64,000 bases of DNA. It comes from Enchytraeus crypticus (Eukaryota; Annelida; Clitellata; Enchytraeida; Enchytraeidae). The position numbers were made by a program, and so were the translations under genes. The notes under the pieces were generated by a model. It did no database searches. It had not been told where the DNA came from and saw only the letters and a list, made by a program, of their open reading frames with translations. Each line of letters opens with the position of its first letter. Within the stretch, counting starts at the first letter, position 1. The stretch spans positions 2,602,001-2,666,000 of the forward strand of contig CAJHZI010000481.1 of the NCBI GenBank assembly GCA_905160935.1. The letters run 5' to 3'. Shown piece by piece: positions 1 to 14,375 of this stretch.

Positions 1-15
1 CGGCCGGCTGCACGG
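1..15 (+). CDS. Laminin beta exon (3' end only), end of an LE repeat
   Basis: The first 15 bases read AGCT plus one base of the next codon and are followed by a GTATGT donor at 16. Joined to the exon at 641 this gives [13 protein letters not shown], matching vertebrate beta1 SGCKACECHLQGS. The phase (1) fits the downstream acceptor. Short, but the splice phase and protein context agree. Confidence 0.75.
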
Positions 16-3000
16 GTATGTTTGGCACTTTGTTAAATATTGATTTTTATGTTTATTTCAAGATATCTTTTTGCTTGTTGATATTTTTTGTTTTAGCTTG
101 TTTATTGTTGATGTTTGTTTTAGCTTGTTTATTGTTGATGTTTGTTTTAGCTTGTTTATTGTTAATGTTTGTTTTAGCTTGTTTATTGTTGATGTTTGTT
201 TAATCTTATTTATTGTTGATATTTTTTTTAGCTTGTTTATTGTTGATGTTTGTTTTAGCTTGTTTATATTTGATGTTTATATTAGCTAGTTTATATTTTA
301 TGTTTGTTTTATGTTTGATGTTTGTTTTAGATTATTTATAGTTGATGTTTGTTTAGCTGGTTTATATTTAATGTTTGTTTTATCTAGTTTATTTTTGATG
401 TTTGTCTTAGCCTGTGACTGTAACCCCACGGGCTCGATGTTTGTTTTAGCCTGTCAATATTTCATGTTTGTTTTAGCCTGTCTATATTTGATATTTGTTT
501 TAGCCTGTCTATATTTTGATGTTTGTTTTAGCCTGTCAATATTTCATGTTTGTTTTAGCCTGTCAATATTTCATGTTTGTTTTAGCATGTCTATATTTGA
601 TATTTGTTTTAGCCTGTCTATATTTTGATGTTTGTTTTAGCCTGTGACTGTAACCCCACGGGCTCGCTTGATGCTAACTGTGACCCACACACGGGCCAGT
701 GTAAGTGCGCTCCTAACTCTCATGGACGCCAGTGCTCTGGGTGCGAGAGAGGCTTCTTTGGGTTCCCGCACTGTCGCCCCTGTCAATGCAGTGGTAGGTC
801 TGACACTTGTGACGACAGTGGTAGATGTGACCATTGCAGGGACAACACCGGAGGTCAAAACTGCGAGAGGTTAGATGGAACTAATCATTCAATTAACCAA
901 ATTAATATTTACTATAGGCCCCGATTAGTTAATTAGTAACCAGGTCAATCTGTCAGTCAATAAAACAATCAGTCAGTTAATAAAGCAATAAGTCGATCAA
1001 TTAACCAATCAATCAATCCACTAATCAAACAATTAATAATTTAATCAATTATTAATGAATAAATGAAACAATCAATTAATCAACCAATCAATTAATACAC
1101 AAAGGAGTGCCTAAGAGTACGAAATGTATCATAAAATTAGAGTAAAATCGATGCATGTGAATGCTGTACTACATGCAGACGTCGGTACAAGCATGAAGTA
1201 TTTGTTGGTTTTGTTAACGTAAGTTATATCTTCAAAATTCCAAATTTATAGACTACTATGGACAAACGCTTTCTGTATGTAAATTAGTACTTTCATTTTT
1301 ACAATGCCGGTATCAAATTTATGTATATTTATCATATCGTTTTACTTTATTTCGACTAAATTAATTATAGCGACAAGAAATAAAAAATATATATTAATGA
1401 AATGTAATCTATATCAAATATTCTCATTTGATATTTGCTTATTGTTTTTAAAATATTCAACTGAAAACAAAGTTCTTACATTTAATAAATCTCATAAATA
1501 ACTGATTTATTTAAATCCTTTTCATGAAATGATCAACTTTCCTCGATATCACAGATGCGCAGAAGGCTACTACGGCGACCCTCAGACGGGCTGCAGGGCC
1601 TGCATGTGCCCAGGACCCCCGGGCAGCCCCCAGTCACACGGCAGGTCATGCAGGCTCGATCATCGTACCAACCAAGTTATCTGCGACTGCGAGCCTGGTT
1701 ACACTGGTAATATAACCTCTAGTTTACGAAAAATATTCTTTGTGGTTCGGAATTGTGTGTGTCAAGTTCTGTTTTATTTTGAAATGATATGATTATAATA
1801 ACGTCAGAAAGGGCATTCGGTTGGTGAGCGCCTAGTCTCCAGAAATTGCAACAAAAATTTAAACGAATGGAAAAATTTCAAATAGGGGATTGACTGATGG
1901 ATGATATGATGTAGGACAGAGATGATCTGAGAGAGTCAATTCCTATCTCGACCCTAGTCAAACTGGGATTCAAGGGAAGATGATGATGATGATGTTTATA
2001 CTAAAGTTGGTAGATGATGTTATGGTGATAAATTAATTCAAATTTTGTTGTTAGTTAATTTCTTGTGGACTCTAAAGAAGTAATTGTGCTTTCGGGTCCA
2101 GTACTGTTATGTTATTTTATGTTATGTTAGGTTATGTTATGTTATGTTATGTTAGGTTATGTTATGTTATTTTATGGTATGTTAGGTTATGCTATGTTAG
2201 GTTATGTTATGTTATGTTATGCTATGTTATGTTATTTTTGTTATCTAGGAGAGAAATGTGACCGCTGCGCTGAGAACTACTACGGAGACGGTAGGACTGA
2301 GTGCAGGAGATGTGAGTGCAGTGGTAACATCGACCACAGCCAGCCAGGCTCCTGTGACCCAAGGACTGGACAATGTTTGAGGTGCCTCTACAATACTGAG
2401 GGGCCTAGGTGCGAGAGGTGCAAGGCTGGATACTTTGGAGATGCCTCCAGGCAGAATTGTCAAAGTAAGATCGTCAGATGTCTGTTGAGGGATTCGATAC
2501 TTATGAAATGGTTTATGTCCGCAACGTATATGGCGTGTGTTATATTGATTATGCATTTGTGGAACTAAACGACTATTAATGATAATATATAACTTATAAA
2601 ATACATTTAGTGATAATATACAGTATTATATAATTAGAATTTCCGCCTTAAATTCTGTCGTAAATTCTAGCTATTTGTTGAAAGGGTATAGATCTTGTAT
2701 TGATCTATATTGATAAGAGAATATTAAAAATATTAAAAATTAAATCTAAAAGATTCTTCTTTACTCATAGTACAGTACGCCCTATATGGCAATTATGAAT
2801 AGTATAAGCCATTGATTTATGTAATGTTGTAATATTCATGTGGTAAATGTTAGCGAGAACAATTTTTAGTTTTATCTCTCTTATATCTAGCCTATTAACT
2901 GTTTATGCTATATCTGTAATTTGTTATGCTATGTCTGTTGGAATTTCTGTGCTGTAACTTTCTGCGGTTGTCAGATTGAACGAAAATAAACGAATATATT

Positions 3001-6000
3001 ATTATATTAATCCTGTTGCATTGAGATAAGGCATTGACTTCCTGTCGTTTTCCGGTTGTGATGTAATACTCTGAAGCGTGATTGATTAATTGTTGACTTT
3101 TATTTTATGTAATGAAACAGTAATTTTACTTATTAATAAATTGCATACTGTGTAATTTATAATAATTTATAAACTTAATCGTTCTGTCTTTTTCTGAACA
3201 AAATAAGAAAACCGCTTCTTAGTTTGAACATTTAATCTGTCATGCCACCATTTCCAAATACTTTACTCTATATTTTACGTTTCCAAATATTTTACTCTAT
3301 AGCAGCACGACCATTGTAGCAGTGACAAGTTGTTGTTGTTATCCTAGTGTGCGTCTGTAACATCCTGGGAACAAGGAAGGACGCCGGACCCTGTGATCCG
3401 CTCACGGGACAGTGTCAGTGCCTCCCTCATGTGGTGGGAAGAAGCTGCGACCAGTGCGAGCCGAACTACTGGAAGATAGCCAGTGGCGTAGGGTGTGAGG
3501 CTTGTAACTGCGACCCTCAGGGTTCTGTCTCTACACAGTGTAATATGGTAGGAATATATGGCACAAGATTAATCTTATTTCTTGTCTGGTAGAATTAAAA
3601 TATGTATACTTATGTAAAGTTCTTTGGCTCGAACCAATCCTAGGATGATCACATGACATGACTCGACATGGCTAGAAAGCCAGTACTAACATATGGAATA
3701 TTGAATATGTCTATAAATGGAATATGTCTAACATATGGAATACATTAATATGGCTATAAATGGAATATGTCTAACATATGGAATACATTAATATGTCTAT
3801 AAATGGAATATGTCTAACATATGGAATACATTAATATGGCTATAAATGGAATATGTCTAACATATGGAATACATTAATATGGCTATAAATGGACTATGTC
3901 TAACATATGGAATACATTAATATGGCTATAAATGGACTATGTCTAACATATGGAATACATTAATATGGCTATAAATGGACTATGTCTAACATATGGAATA
4001 CATTAATATGGCTATAAATGGAATATGTCTAACATATGGAATACATTAATATGGCTATAAATGGACTATGTCTAACATATGGAATACATTAATATGGCTA
4101 TAAATGGACTATGTCTAACATATGGAATACATTAATATGGCTATAAATGGACTATGTCTAACATATGGAATACATTAATATGGCTATAAATGGAATATGT
4201 CTAACATATGGAATACATTAATATGGCTATAAATGGACTATGTCTAACATATGGAATACATTAATATGGCTATAAATGGACTATGTCTAACATATGGAAT
4301 ACATTAATATGGCTATAAATGGACTATGTCTAACATATGGAATACATTAATATGGCTATAAATGGACTATGTCTAACATATGGAATACATTAATATGGCT
4401 ATAAATGGAATATGTCTAACATATGGAATACATTAATATGGCTATAAATGGACTATGTCTAACATATGGAATACATTAATATGGCTATAAATGGACTATG
4501 TCTAACATATGGAATACATTAATATGGCTATAAATGGACTATGTCTAACATATGGAATACATTAATATGGCTATAAATGGACTATGTCTAACATATGGAA
4601 TACATTAATATGGCTATAAATGGACTATGTCTAACATATGGAATACATTAATATGGCTATAAATGGACTATGTCTAACATATGGAATACATTAATATGGC
4701 TATAAATGGACTATGTCTAACATATGGAATACATTAATATGGCTATAAATGGACTATGTCTAACATATGGAATACATTAATATGGCTATAAATGGACTAT
4801 GTCTAACATATGGAATACATTAATATGGCTATAAATGGACTATGTCTAACATATGGAATACATTAATATGGCTATAAATGGAATATGTCTAACATATGGA
4901 ATACATTAATATGGCTATAAATGGACTATGTCTAACATATGGAATACATTAATATGGCTATAAATGGACTATGTCTAACATATGGAATACATTAATATGG
5001 CTATAAATGGACTATGTCTAACATATGGAATACATTAATATGGCTATAAATGGACTATGTCTAACATATGGAATACATTAATATGGCTATAAATGGACTA
5101 TGTCTAACATATGGAATACATTAATATGGCTATAAATGGACTATGTCTAACATATGGAATACATTAATATGGCTATAAATGGACTATGTCTAACATATGG
5201 AATACATTAATATGGCTATAAATGGACTATGTCTAACATATGGAATACATTAATATGGCTATAAATGGACTATGTCTAACATATGGAATACATTAATATG
5301 GCTATAAATGGACTATGTCTAACATATGGAATACATTAATATGGCTATAAATGGACTATGTCTAACATATGGAATACATTAATATGGCTATAAATGGACT
5401 ATGTCTAACATATGGAATACATTAATATGGCTATAAATGGACTATGTCTAACATATGGAATACATTAATATGGCTATAAATGGAATATGTCTAACATATG
5501 GAATACATTAATATGGCTATAAATGGACTATGTCTAACATATGGAATACATTAATATGGCTATAAATGGACTATGTCTAACATATGGAATACATTAATAT
5601 GGCTATAAATGGACTATGTCTAACATATGGAATACATTAATATGGCTATAAATGGACTATGTCTAACATATGGAATACATTAATATGGCTATAAATGGAC
5701 TATGTCTAACATATGGAATACATTAATATGGCTATAAATGGACTATGTCTAACATATGGAATACATTAATATGGCTATAAATGGACTATGTCTAACATAT
5801 GGAATACATTAATATGGCTATAAATGGAATATGTCTAACATATGGAATACATTAATATGGCTATAAATGGACTATGTCTAACATATGGAATACATTAATA
5901 TGGCTATAAATGGACTATGTCTAACATATGGAATACATTAATATGGCTATAAATGGAATATGTCTAACATATGGAATACATTAATATGGCTATAAATGGA

Positions 6001-9000
6001 CTATGTCTAACATATGGAATACATTAATATGGCTATAAATGGACTATGTCTAACATATGGAATACATTAATATGGCTATAAATGGACTATGTCTAACATA
6101 TGGAATACATTAATATGGCTATAAATGGACTATGTCTAACATATGGAATACATTAATATGGCTATAAATGGACTATGTCTAACATATGGAATACATTAAT
6201 ATGGCTATAAATGGAATATGTCTAACATATGGAATACATTAATATGGCTATAAATGGAATATGTCTAACATATGGAATACATTAATATGGCTATAAGTGG
6301 ACTATGTCTAACATATGGAATACATTAATATGGCTATAAATGGACTTCGATTGCTTATAGTGATAGTTAACTTACATCGTAATGATTAGTTGTTGCTTCT
6401 AGTTTTAAATTACTTAATTATACTAGAATTTCCCCTTGTTGTGTCGGGGCTGCTTGAAGAATAGACCAACCTTGTACTGTACGTGTCGTAAAAAGCGACA
6501 TAAAAATAAGATCCACACCAACGTCAGAATGGGGATTAATGGGATGCGGAGATTAAAAGTATCTTCGTTATAATTACATGATAAACTAAGTTGTACATTG
6601 GGGTTGACTGATTAATTAAAGTGTATTTTGATTGATTAAGTGATTAATTAAGTGATCGACTTTTTGACTACTTTCAGTACGACGGTCAGTGTGAATGCAG
6701 ACATGATCGTGGGGGGCGGGACTGCAGAGATTGCCCCGCCCGTATGTGGGGAGATCCTAGGATTGGATGCAGACGTGAGTAAAGTTGATAATGTTCTGGT
6801 TAAGGTGTTCATCATCATCATCATCATCGTCATCATCATCATTATCATCATCATCTTCCCTTGAATCCCAGTTTAACTAGGGTCGGGATACGAATTCTGG
6901 TATTCTGGTTATGGTGTTCTGAGTAAAAATTAAATAAATGCAGCACATGTAAGGTAAATAAGTAAATAATGATAATTAACATGAGGTTTGGATACGACAT
7001 AGCGTTTTGTGAAGGGATTAACTTGTTGATCTGTGGCGCGCACTTTAGTGAGCGTGAAAGAAAAGTCCCTGTAATAGTATGTACCTTGGACCTGCCAATT
7101 GAGAGAACACTAGAGTGAGATTTAATCCTAATAGGCCCTAATAATTTTGGTATAAATTGAAGTGAGCGCTATGACACCAAACAAGCAAACATAAAACTAT
7201 GGATCTATTATTACAATTAAAGATTTTTTCATATATTGAATGCCTACGTGACTGCTTTTTATTGAGCTGGAGTCAGTGGCGATGTTGGTAAGATATTCGA
7301 CCTCTGATCAGTGCGTGCGGGGATCAAATCATGGGCTAGCCTGTCAATAACATGGCTTTCGAGTGAGGAAACTGACGTTAAAATTAGCTTGTAGCTTTTT
7401 ATCACCTTTATTTCCGATCATTTTAATGCTAAACATTAACAGTAATCATTTAAATCTGTTTGATTGGTTTCTGTTTATGAAAGGAAACCAATACGTCGAG
7501 TATCTTACCAACTTCGCCACTTGGCTGGAGCCAGTGGCGAAGTCGTTAAGACACTCGACCGCTCGACAGCGAATCAGTAAGTGCGGGGTTCACATCCTGG
7601 GCTCTCCCGTCACTGACACCGCTTTCGAGTGAGGAAACTGACGTTAACATTAGCTTTTAGCTTTTTACCAGCTTTATTTCCGGTTTTTTTAACGCTAAAC
7701 ATTAATATTAATTGTTTTAATCTCTTTGACTGGTTCCTATTTCTGAACGTTTCAAAGGCTGTGTAACTGATTATGTAACAGCGTGTGAGTGTAACCATCA
7801 AGGTTCAGCGAACAACGAGTGCGACAAGAGGACCGGTGCCTGTCAGTGCGCCCCTGGGGTGACGGGGGAGAGGTGTGACCGGTGCGCCCGGGGGACCACC
7901 GGCTCTCTGCCTAACTGCGTGCCCTGCGGGGAGTGCTTCGATAACTGGGACGCCATCATCAGCGGCATTAGAAGTAATTAAGATTATAAGTATATGCTTA
8001 AGTAATTGTAAAAATTGTATAAATTGTATAATTGTATAGAACTCATAGGCTCCAAAAATTACCAAAAAATTTAAACGAATGGAAAAGTCTCAAATATGGG
8101 ATTGACTGATGGATGATATGATGTAGGTCAGAGAGGTTTTGAGACAGTCTATTCGTATCCCGACCCTAGTTAAACTGGGTTTCTAGGGATAATGATGATG
8201 ATGATGATAACTTGAATAATTGTATAATTAGCTCATTTTATAGAACGTCAAGTATCGGCATGAAATTTAGAATGGCTGTTCCTGAGATATTGGGATCAAT
8301 TACATGTAGAGCTGATTAAAATTATAAGTATATACTTAAATAATTGCATAAATAGCTCATTATGTAGAACGTCAAGTATCGGTATGAAATTTAGAATGGC
8401 TGTTCCTGAGATCCTGGGATCAATTAAACGTAGAGCTAAGCGGAGAGTAAACTTTAAGACGATCACGGGACTGGAAAAGTGAAAATGATTATAAACTATC
8501 GAGGGTTTAAACATATGGTTTTTAAATATGTAGATAAGTATGTAACTAAGTTATTACAAGAATTAAATAAGTTATTATTTCAAAAGCGATATATACGTAT
8601 ATTTTCCACTTCCAGTTATCTTCTTGAGTTGTTCTCAATCATACAGATATGTATTGACCCATGTTGTGTCCGAGTCGCTGAAGGATAGACCAACCTAAAC
8701 TGCACGTAAAAGGCGAAAGACTATCAAAGGGAAACCATCTCAGAAGCCATATTATTCCAAAGGTATAGGCTACACGAAGATGTGCTTAAGCGTAGCCTTT
8801 TGTAAAGAGATTAACTCATTAATCGATGGAGTGCTCTTTATGGAATGCAAAAAGAAGATTTAAGTAGAGATATGTGCCTTGGGCCTGCACTTAGTAGAAC
8901 ACTTGAGGAGATCCATATTGTATAATTTATATCGATGTGTCATACTCTTTCTGTACAGATGCATATTCTCCTCATCATCAGTGTCATATATAAGCTCTAG

Positions 9001-9106
9001 ATATGCTATCTAGAGCTTAGATAGCACATCTAAGTATCTTAGATAGCATATCTACTTAAATGACGTCCCTGATATCATCCTTGTATGAGGAAACGGACGT
9101 TAAACC

Positions 9107-9144
<38 letters not shown>

Positions 9145-12100
9145 CAAGTTACTAGAACAGTCTTTGTACATCGACATTTGTCTATTTTTGAAATTTATGC
9201 ATTTTTCTTTTTCAAAGATGAAACAAATATTCTGATAATTGAGGGAGGCAACATAAGGACTGGCGGAGCGAGTGGTGCGTTTGAAAGAGAATTCATAGAG
9301 ATGGAGAGGCAATTAATGGAGGTAAGGAGAATCCTTAATGGGACTGGAGTGTCCGATGGAAGTATCGAAGACCTTCGACGCCAACTGGAATTTATCAGGT
9401 TAGACTAAAATTAACTAATTGCTTTGGGCAAAATGGAATATAAATATACAAAATTAAATCTAAAATTTCAGCTCACTCAGAGAATGAAACAACCGATTAC
9501 TGAGCTTGTTATAAGAGGCAACTGAGTAGGAAATTTGGAAGAAATCTCGAGGAAGCATTTCAGAAGCTATATTGTGTCAATTTTGTAAAGGTATGGCTGA
9601 TGTGACTGAATCATCATATTGGTGCAAGGATTTATCATTTTAAATATCTGCCTCGAAATAAATATATGTGTCTTAAGCTTTATTATATTACAAGCGGTCG
9701 AATTGTAAATTATGCAGTTGTCACTAAAAATAATATAATTGACAAAATTTGTTTCTAGGCAATTTTAAGTAGCAAGCTAAGACTTTAATATTAAAAAATA
9801 TAAACAATTAGTTATCAGAATTACCAAACAGAACAGAGATTAAGGAAAATGATTTATGAATTCTGTAGAATTAACCTCACCACGAGCTCGACAAATCTTG
9901 ACAAACTAGACGGTGACATTAGGGGTACGAATGACAGGGTGGAAACCGCCAATAACCGTATTGAGGAGATCAGGAGACGAATCGAAATACTGCTCCGAGA
10001 GGCTAAGATGCTTCGAGACAACGCAACGGGAATACTTGTACAGGAGCCAACAGGTGGGTTTATTCTCATTTATCTTTGGACTGATTTTCTGAATTTTGGA
10101 ATTTGCACCTTTTTTACCTTCTTTTTGCTCGCCGGCTTGATTTTGTCTCAATAGTGCTCGATGTTGTCATTGATGACTGTAGCACTCTAATTGTTATTAT
10201 TATTAGTATCGTATCGGTTCGTCAGCCATGGTATCTCTAATACTTTCAAGTTCATTGTTTTAAATCTATTTCGTTAACGTTTTCTACGCTTCTTTGTAAT
10301 TTTGATGAGATGGTTTTTAAAATGAATATAAGACTCTGTGGACTGCTACCATGTAAAGTAATATTCTAACGAATTTTTAGAACATCAATAATTTTGACAA
10401 TATGTTATAACAAAAATATCGCTGTAATTTTACAATTTCTCCTAAAGGCTGAAAGTGTAAAGTTTCATATTACTTTAAAAATGTTAATTCTCAATATTTC
10501 TAACGGATAGATTTTGTATGGAATTCCAGGGGAATTAGAGTTTCTCCCTCTTCCATTTTCCACGAAATTTTAGATATAAAAATGTTAAAGACACTAGTAA
10601 AATAACGTCCAAAGTACTACCACCTCCCTTTTTAGAAAAAATCTAAGAACTAAGACTGGAAAAATCCGCGTACCTTCTTGCTCGTTTTATTACACAAATA
10701 CCTCATATACACGCAGGCTCATGTTTCCTTGCTTAGATGCTCTTTTGTAGTTATCGTTATTCCTGCTCCTGGTCATGATTAACTGTCGTCCTTTGATAGC
10801 TCAGATTGCCGTTGTCATGGATTTAAGAAAAATGGTCCAATATTCAGGTTCCTTTTATAAGCTGTTAGTACTCTGTACTCCAAAATGGTCGCCAATCTAA
10901 ATACAAACTGAGCCCGACGTCATTCTGCTGGGTGGAATTGTTCTCACTAGATTCGTAATGGAGTTGGCTGACGTCATGTTGAGGCTTCTTCTTATTTCGC
11001 AGCTGCTTGGTGCTTTTGTGTCTCGATTGTAGGGATTCACAATCCAGCATCAATTGGGCTTGATCATGCTGTAACTTCCTTTACTTCGCGCACGCTCTAC
11101 CAAGACGCCAAAACCATCAACCGGAATATTATAATACTTTTTTTATTTCTCAATATATTTCTAAATTTCGCACAGGAGCCTACAGCGACATCCAGCAGAG
11201 TTACGAGAGGTCACGTAACGCCCACTTCAAGGTCGAGTCCACTAGGGTCACGATACAGAGGTCAGAGATGACCAGGAGACAGGTGGACGAGCTCATAAGG
11301 ACGAGGCAGTCAGAGTTTGACAGAAATCTCGGTCAGAATGAAGTGACGATACGTGAATTGAACATCACAATAGCCGGTCTCAATGGAAAAATCGTCGACC
11401 TCAATGAAATCGTTAGTTTTCTTGACTCATTTCTTCACTGATATCTTCATTTCTTCACTGATGTCTTCATTTCTTCACTGATATCTTCATTTCTTCACTT
11501 TCTGACATTGTAAGAAATGAAATGAAACTGTACGCACCTTAAAAGGCGACTGAGTAAGAACTGAGGAAGGTAGAGGGAACCCCTTAAAAGCCATATTTTT
11601 CTAAGCTATGGACTACATTGTGATGTAGTTCAGTCTTAGCCCTTTGGAAGGGATTGACTCGAGAGTTCTCAGGCGCCTATTGATGCAGAGTCTGCTTGAG
11701 ACGTCCCTGACATAGCCTTACGGCTAGGAACTGGACGTTAAATTCTTATTTATTGATTGATTATTGATGATATCGCAGGTGTGCGACGGGCGCGGCGATC
11801 CATGCGACCCGGTGTGCGGTGGCGCCGGATGCGGCAAGTGCGGCGGTGGTCTGAGTTGTCAGGACGGAGCGGTGTCGAAGGCATCATCAGCGTTGGACTT
11901 TAGTCGCCGAGCCGAAACGCTTCTGAGGGATAAGCAGCAGACAGCTGATGAAAGTCTTAGAGAGGTATACATTTAAATTGTAACTTAGAAGCAAAAAAGT
12001 TAATTATGTAATTAATATAAATGATTAATTTAAATTATAAACTTTCACGACCAAAGTTTATCAGATTTCAGAAGTTTTATATATCATATTTCGATAATCT

Positions 12101-14343
12101 TTCTTGATAAAAGTTATAAAGGAGACTGGAGCCCGTGGCAATGTCGGTAAGATATTCGACCGTGGGTCAGTGTATGCTGGCTTCTAATCTTGGGCTCACT
12201 CGTCACTGACATCGCTTTCGTGTGAGGAAACTGACGTTAACATTAGCTTTACCAACTTTAAAGCTAAGTTTAGCGTCAGTTTCAGTAGCACAAGGGGTAC
12301 TGCTACATACGATTTGGCTGAAAGTCGAACTGATGACCTCCTACTTCAGATCTATTTTCCCATTTTCTGTAGTCGCTCAATTATTGCATATACATTGCAC
12401 ATATTTTGACTGGATTAAGCTCTGTATTGTCTTATGTTTATTGATCAAGAATGGATTGATTGAAATATCCGATAAGCTATGAATTGCCACTAATTTAGTC
12501 ATGATATTATAGATTAATTTCAAGAGTTTTGCCCTGTGTTTGATTGATTTATAAACCCGATGAACTAAGCGAGATATGATTGTGATACTATCAACTATTT
12601 TACTGAATTCAACTTTATCGCGTTTCATTGATTTGATTTGCAACTAATCGATTGATTAATTTATCAGATCAGCTCAGCTAGAGATCTTAGTAATACCCTT
12701 GATTAATCGATTAATCTCTATACTTCTATATATTCATTTTATTGACCAAATATTGATTGATTGATCTCTCAGAAAATTTTAACGAGAGATCTGAGAGATA
12801 CTCCGGAATAATTGATTAATCAATTCTCTTACCCTGCATTGATTTGATTTACTAGTAATTCATTGATTTATTAGTCAGATAAGCTCACATGAGCTGATGT
12901 ATTGAATTAATTTACCATTAGTGATATTTAATTCATGTACTAGTAATTGATTGATTGATTCCTGATATAGATTGAGTCATCAGATAACTTCCGCTAGGGA
13001 CCTGTGTAATATGATTTGACGTATTGATTTGATTTACTTGTAATTGATTGATTCATTCATTAGATAAGCTCGGCTAGGGACCTGTGTGATATGATTGTAT
13101 TTATTTGTATTTGATTGATTGATTAGATAAGCTCAACTAGGGACCTGTGTTATATAATTTGATGTACTGATTTTATTTACTTGTAATTGATTGATTGATC
13201 AGCTAAGCTCCGCTAGAGACCTGTATGACATGATTTGATTGATTTGATTTACTTTTAATTGATTGATTGATTCATCAGTTAAGCTCTGCTAGAGACCTCT
13301 GTGATATGATTTGATGTATTGATTTGACTTACTTGTAATTAATTGATTGATTGATCAGATAAGCTCGGCTAGGGACCTGTGTGATATGGCGCATGGGGAC
13401 GCCCAGATGGCGCACGACCGCGCCCAGACGGCTAAAAACGAGTCTGAGGGGGCGCGCGCTGACCTCCAGGCCCTCATCATCACCATCGAGAAATTCCTCG
13501 CTACAGAGGGAGCCACCCCGCGAGAGATAAGAGAGGTGTTAAATCTTTAAATAACTGTTCAAGTTTTGTTTTTGAGGTGTTAATTTTTATTTCGTTTAGT
13601 ATCGTTTATTTGTTCATCACAGCACAGATTAATAATAATAAAGGTTTAATAAAGGTTTAACGTCGGTTTCCTCATCCAACTATGATGTCAGGGACGTCCC
13701 CACAGCACACATCACTACAACACACATCACTACAGATTATACAAACAATAGGAACGTGCATGAAGTTAGATAAACAAATAACAATACAAAAGATGCTACC
13801 ATAAAAGAGCCAGAATCTGTAAATAACTGTTCAGGTTTTATTAAAAAAATTTATTCAGTTTTTGTACACTGATGCGTAATCTTTAATCTTTTTGAATCTC
13901 TTTGAAGCTATTAAATGAAGAAATGAAATATTAGTTATCTAAATAAGTTTAATAATAATAATGTTTGATGAATTAAGTTAAGTGAATTATTTAAATGATC
14001 TGCCATATCAGCGCATTTAAAATTGAAAACAATGCTTATTATTTGCTAATTCTTAAACTATGTAATATCATTTTATTACAGTATCTAATAATTTGGTCAT
14101 GTTCTAAGAAAGACATTTTCTTGCGGCTTCTTTATTGTTGTAATAACCCCTTGTTTCTTTATTAATGTAATTACCATTTGTTTCTTTATTAATGGAATTA
14201 AATTCAATTTCTTTTGAATGCATCATGAAGTATACATATATATTTTGCATATATTTTTCTTATATCCTTTGTTCATATGATTACGTAGAAATATAAGTAA
14301 TAACAAAAGTAATTCTCTTTCTAGTCAAGTGACATCCCCCCCC

Positions 14344-14375
<32 letters not shown>

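Noticed and set aside
18..628. Long open frames with Leu/Val/Phe/Cys-rich repeats
   Set aside because: They come from a 27-bp intronic repeat, divisible by 3, and contain no real protein signal.
3685..6347. CRISPR-like array
   Set aside because: Units are contiguous with no unique spacers; it is a minisatellite in a eukaryotic intron.
6652..6864. Open frame [18 protein letters not shown]... across the exon at 6678
   Set aside because: Wrong frame; the laminin frame of the same bases gives the Cys-patterned LE repeat.
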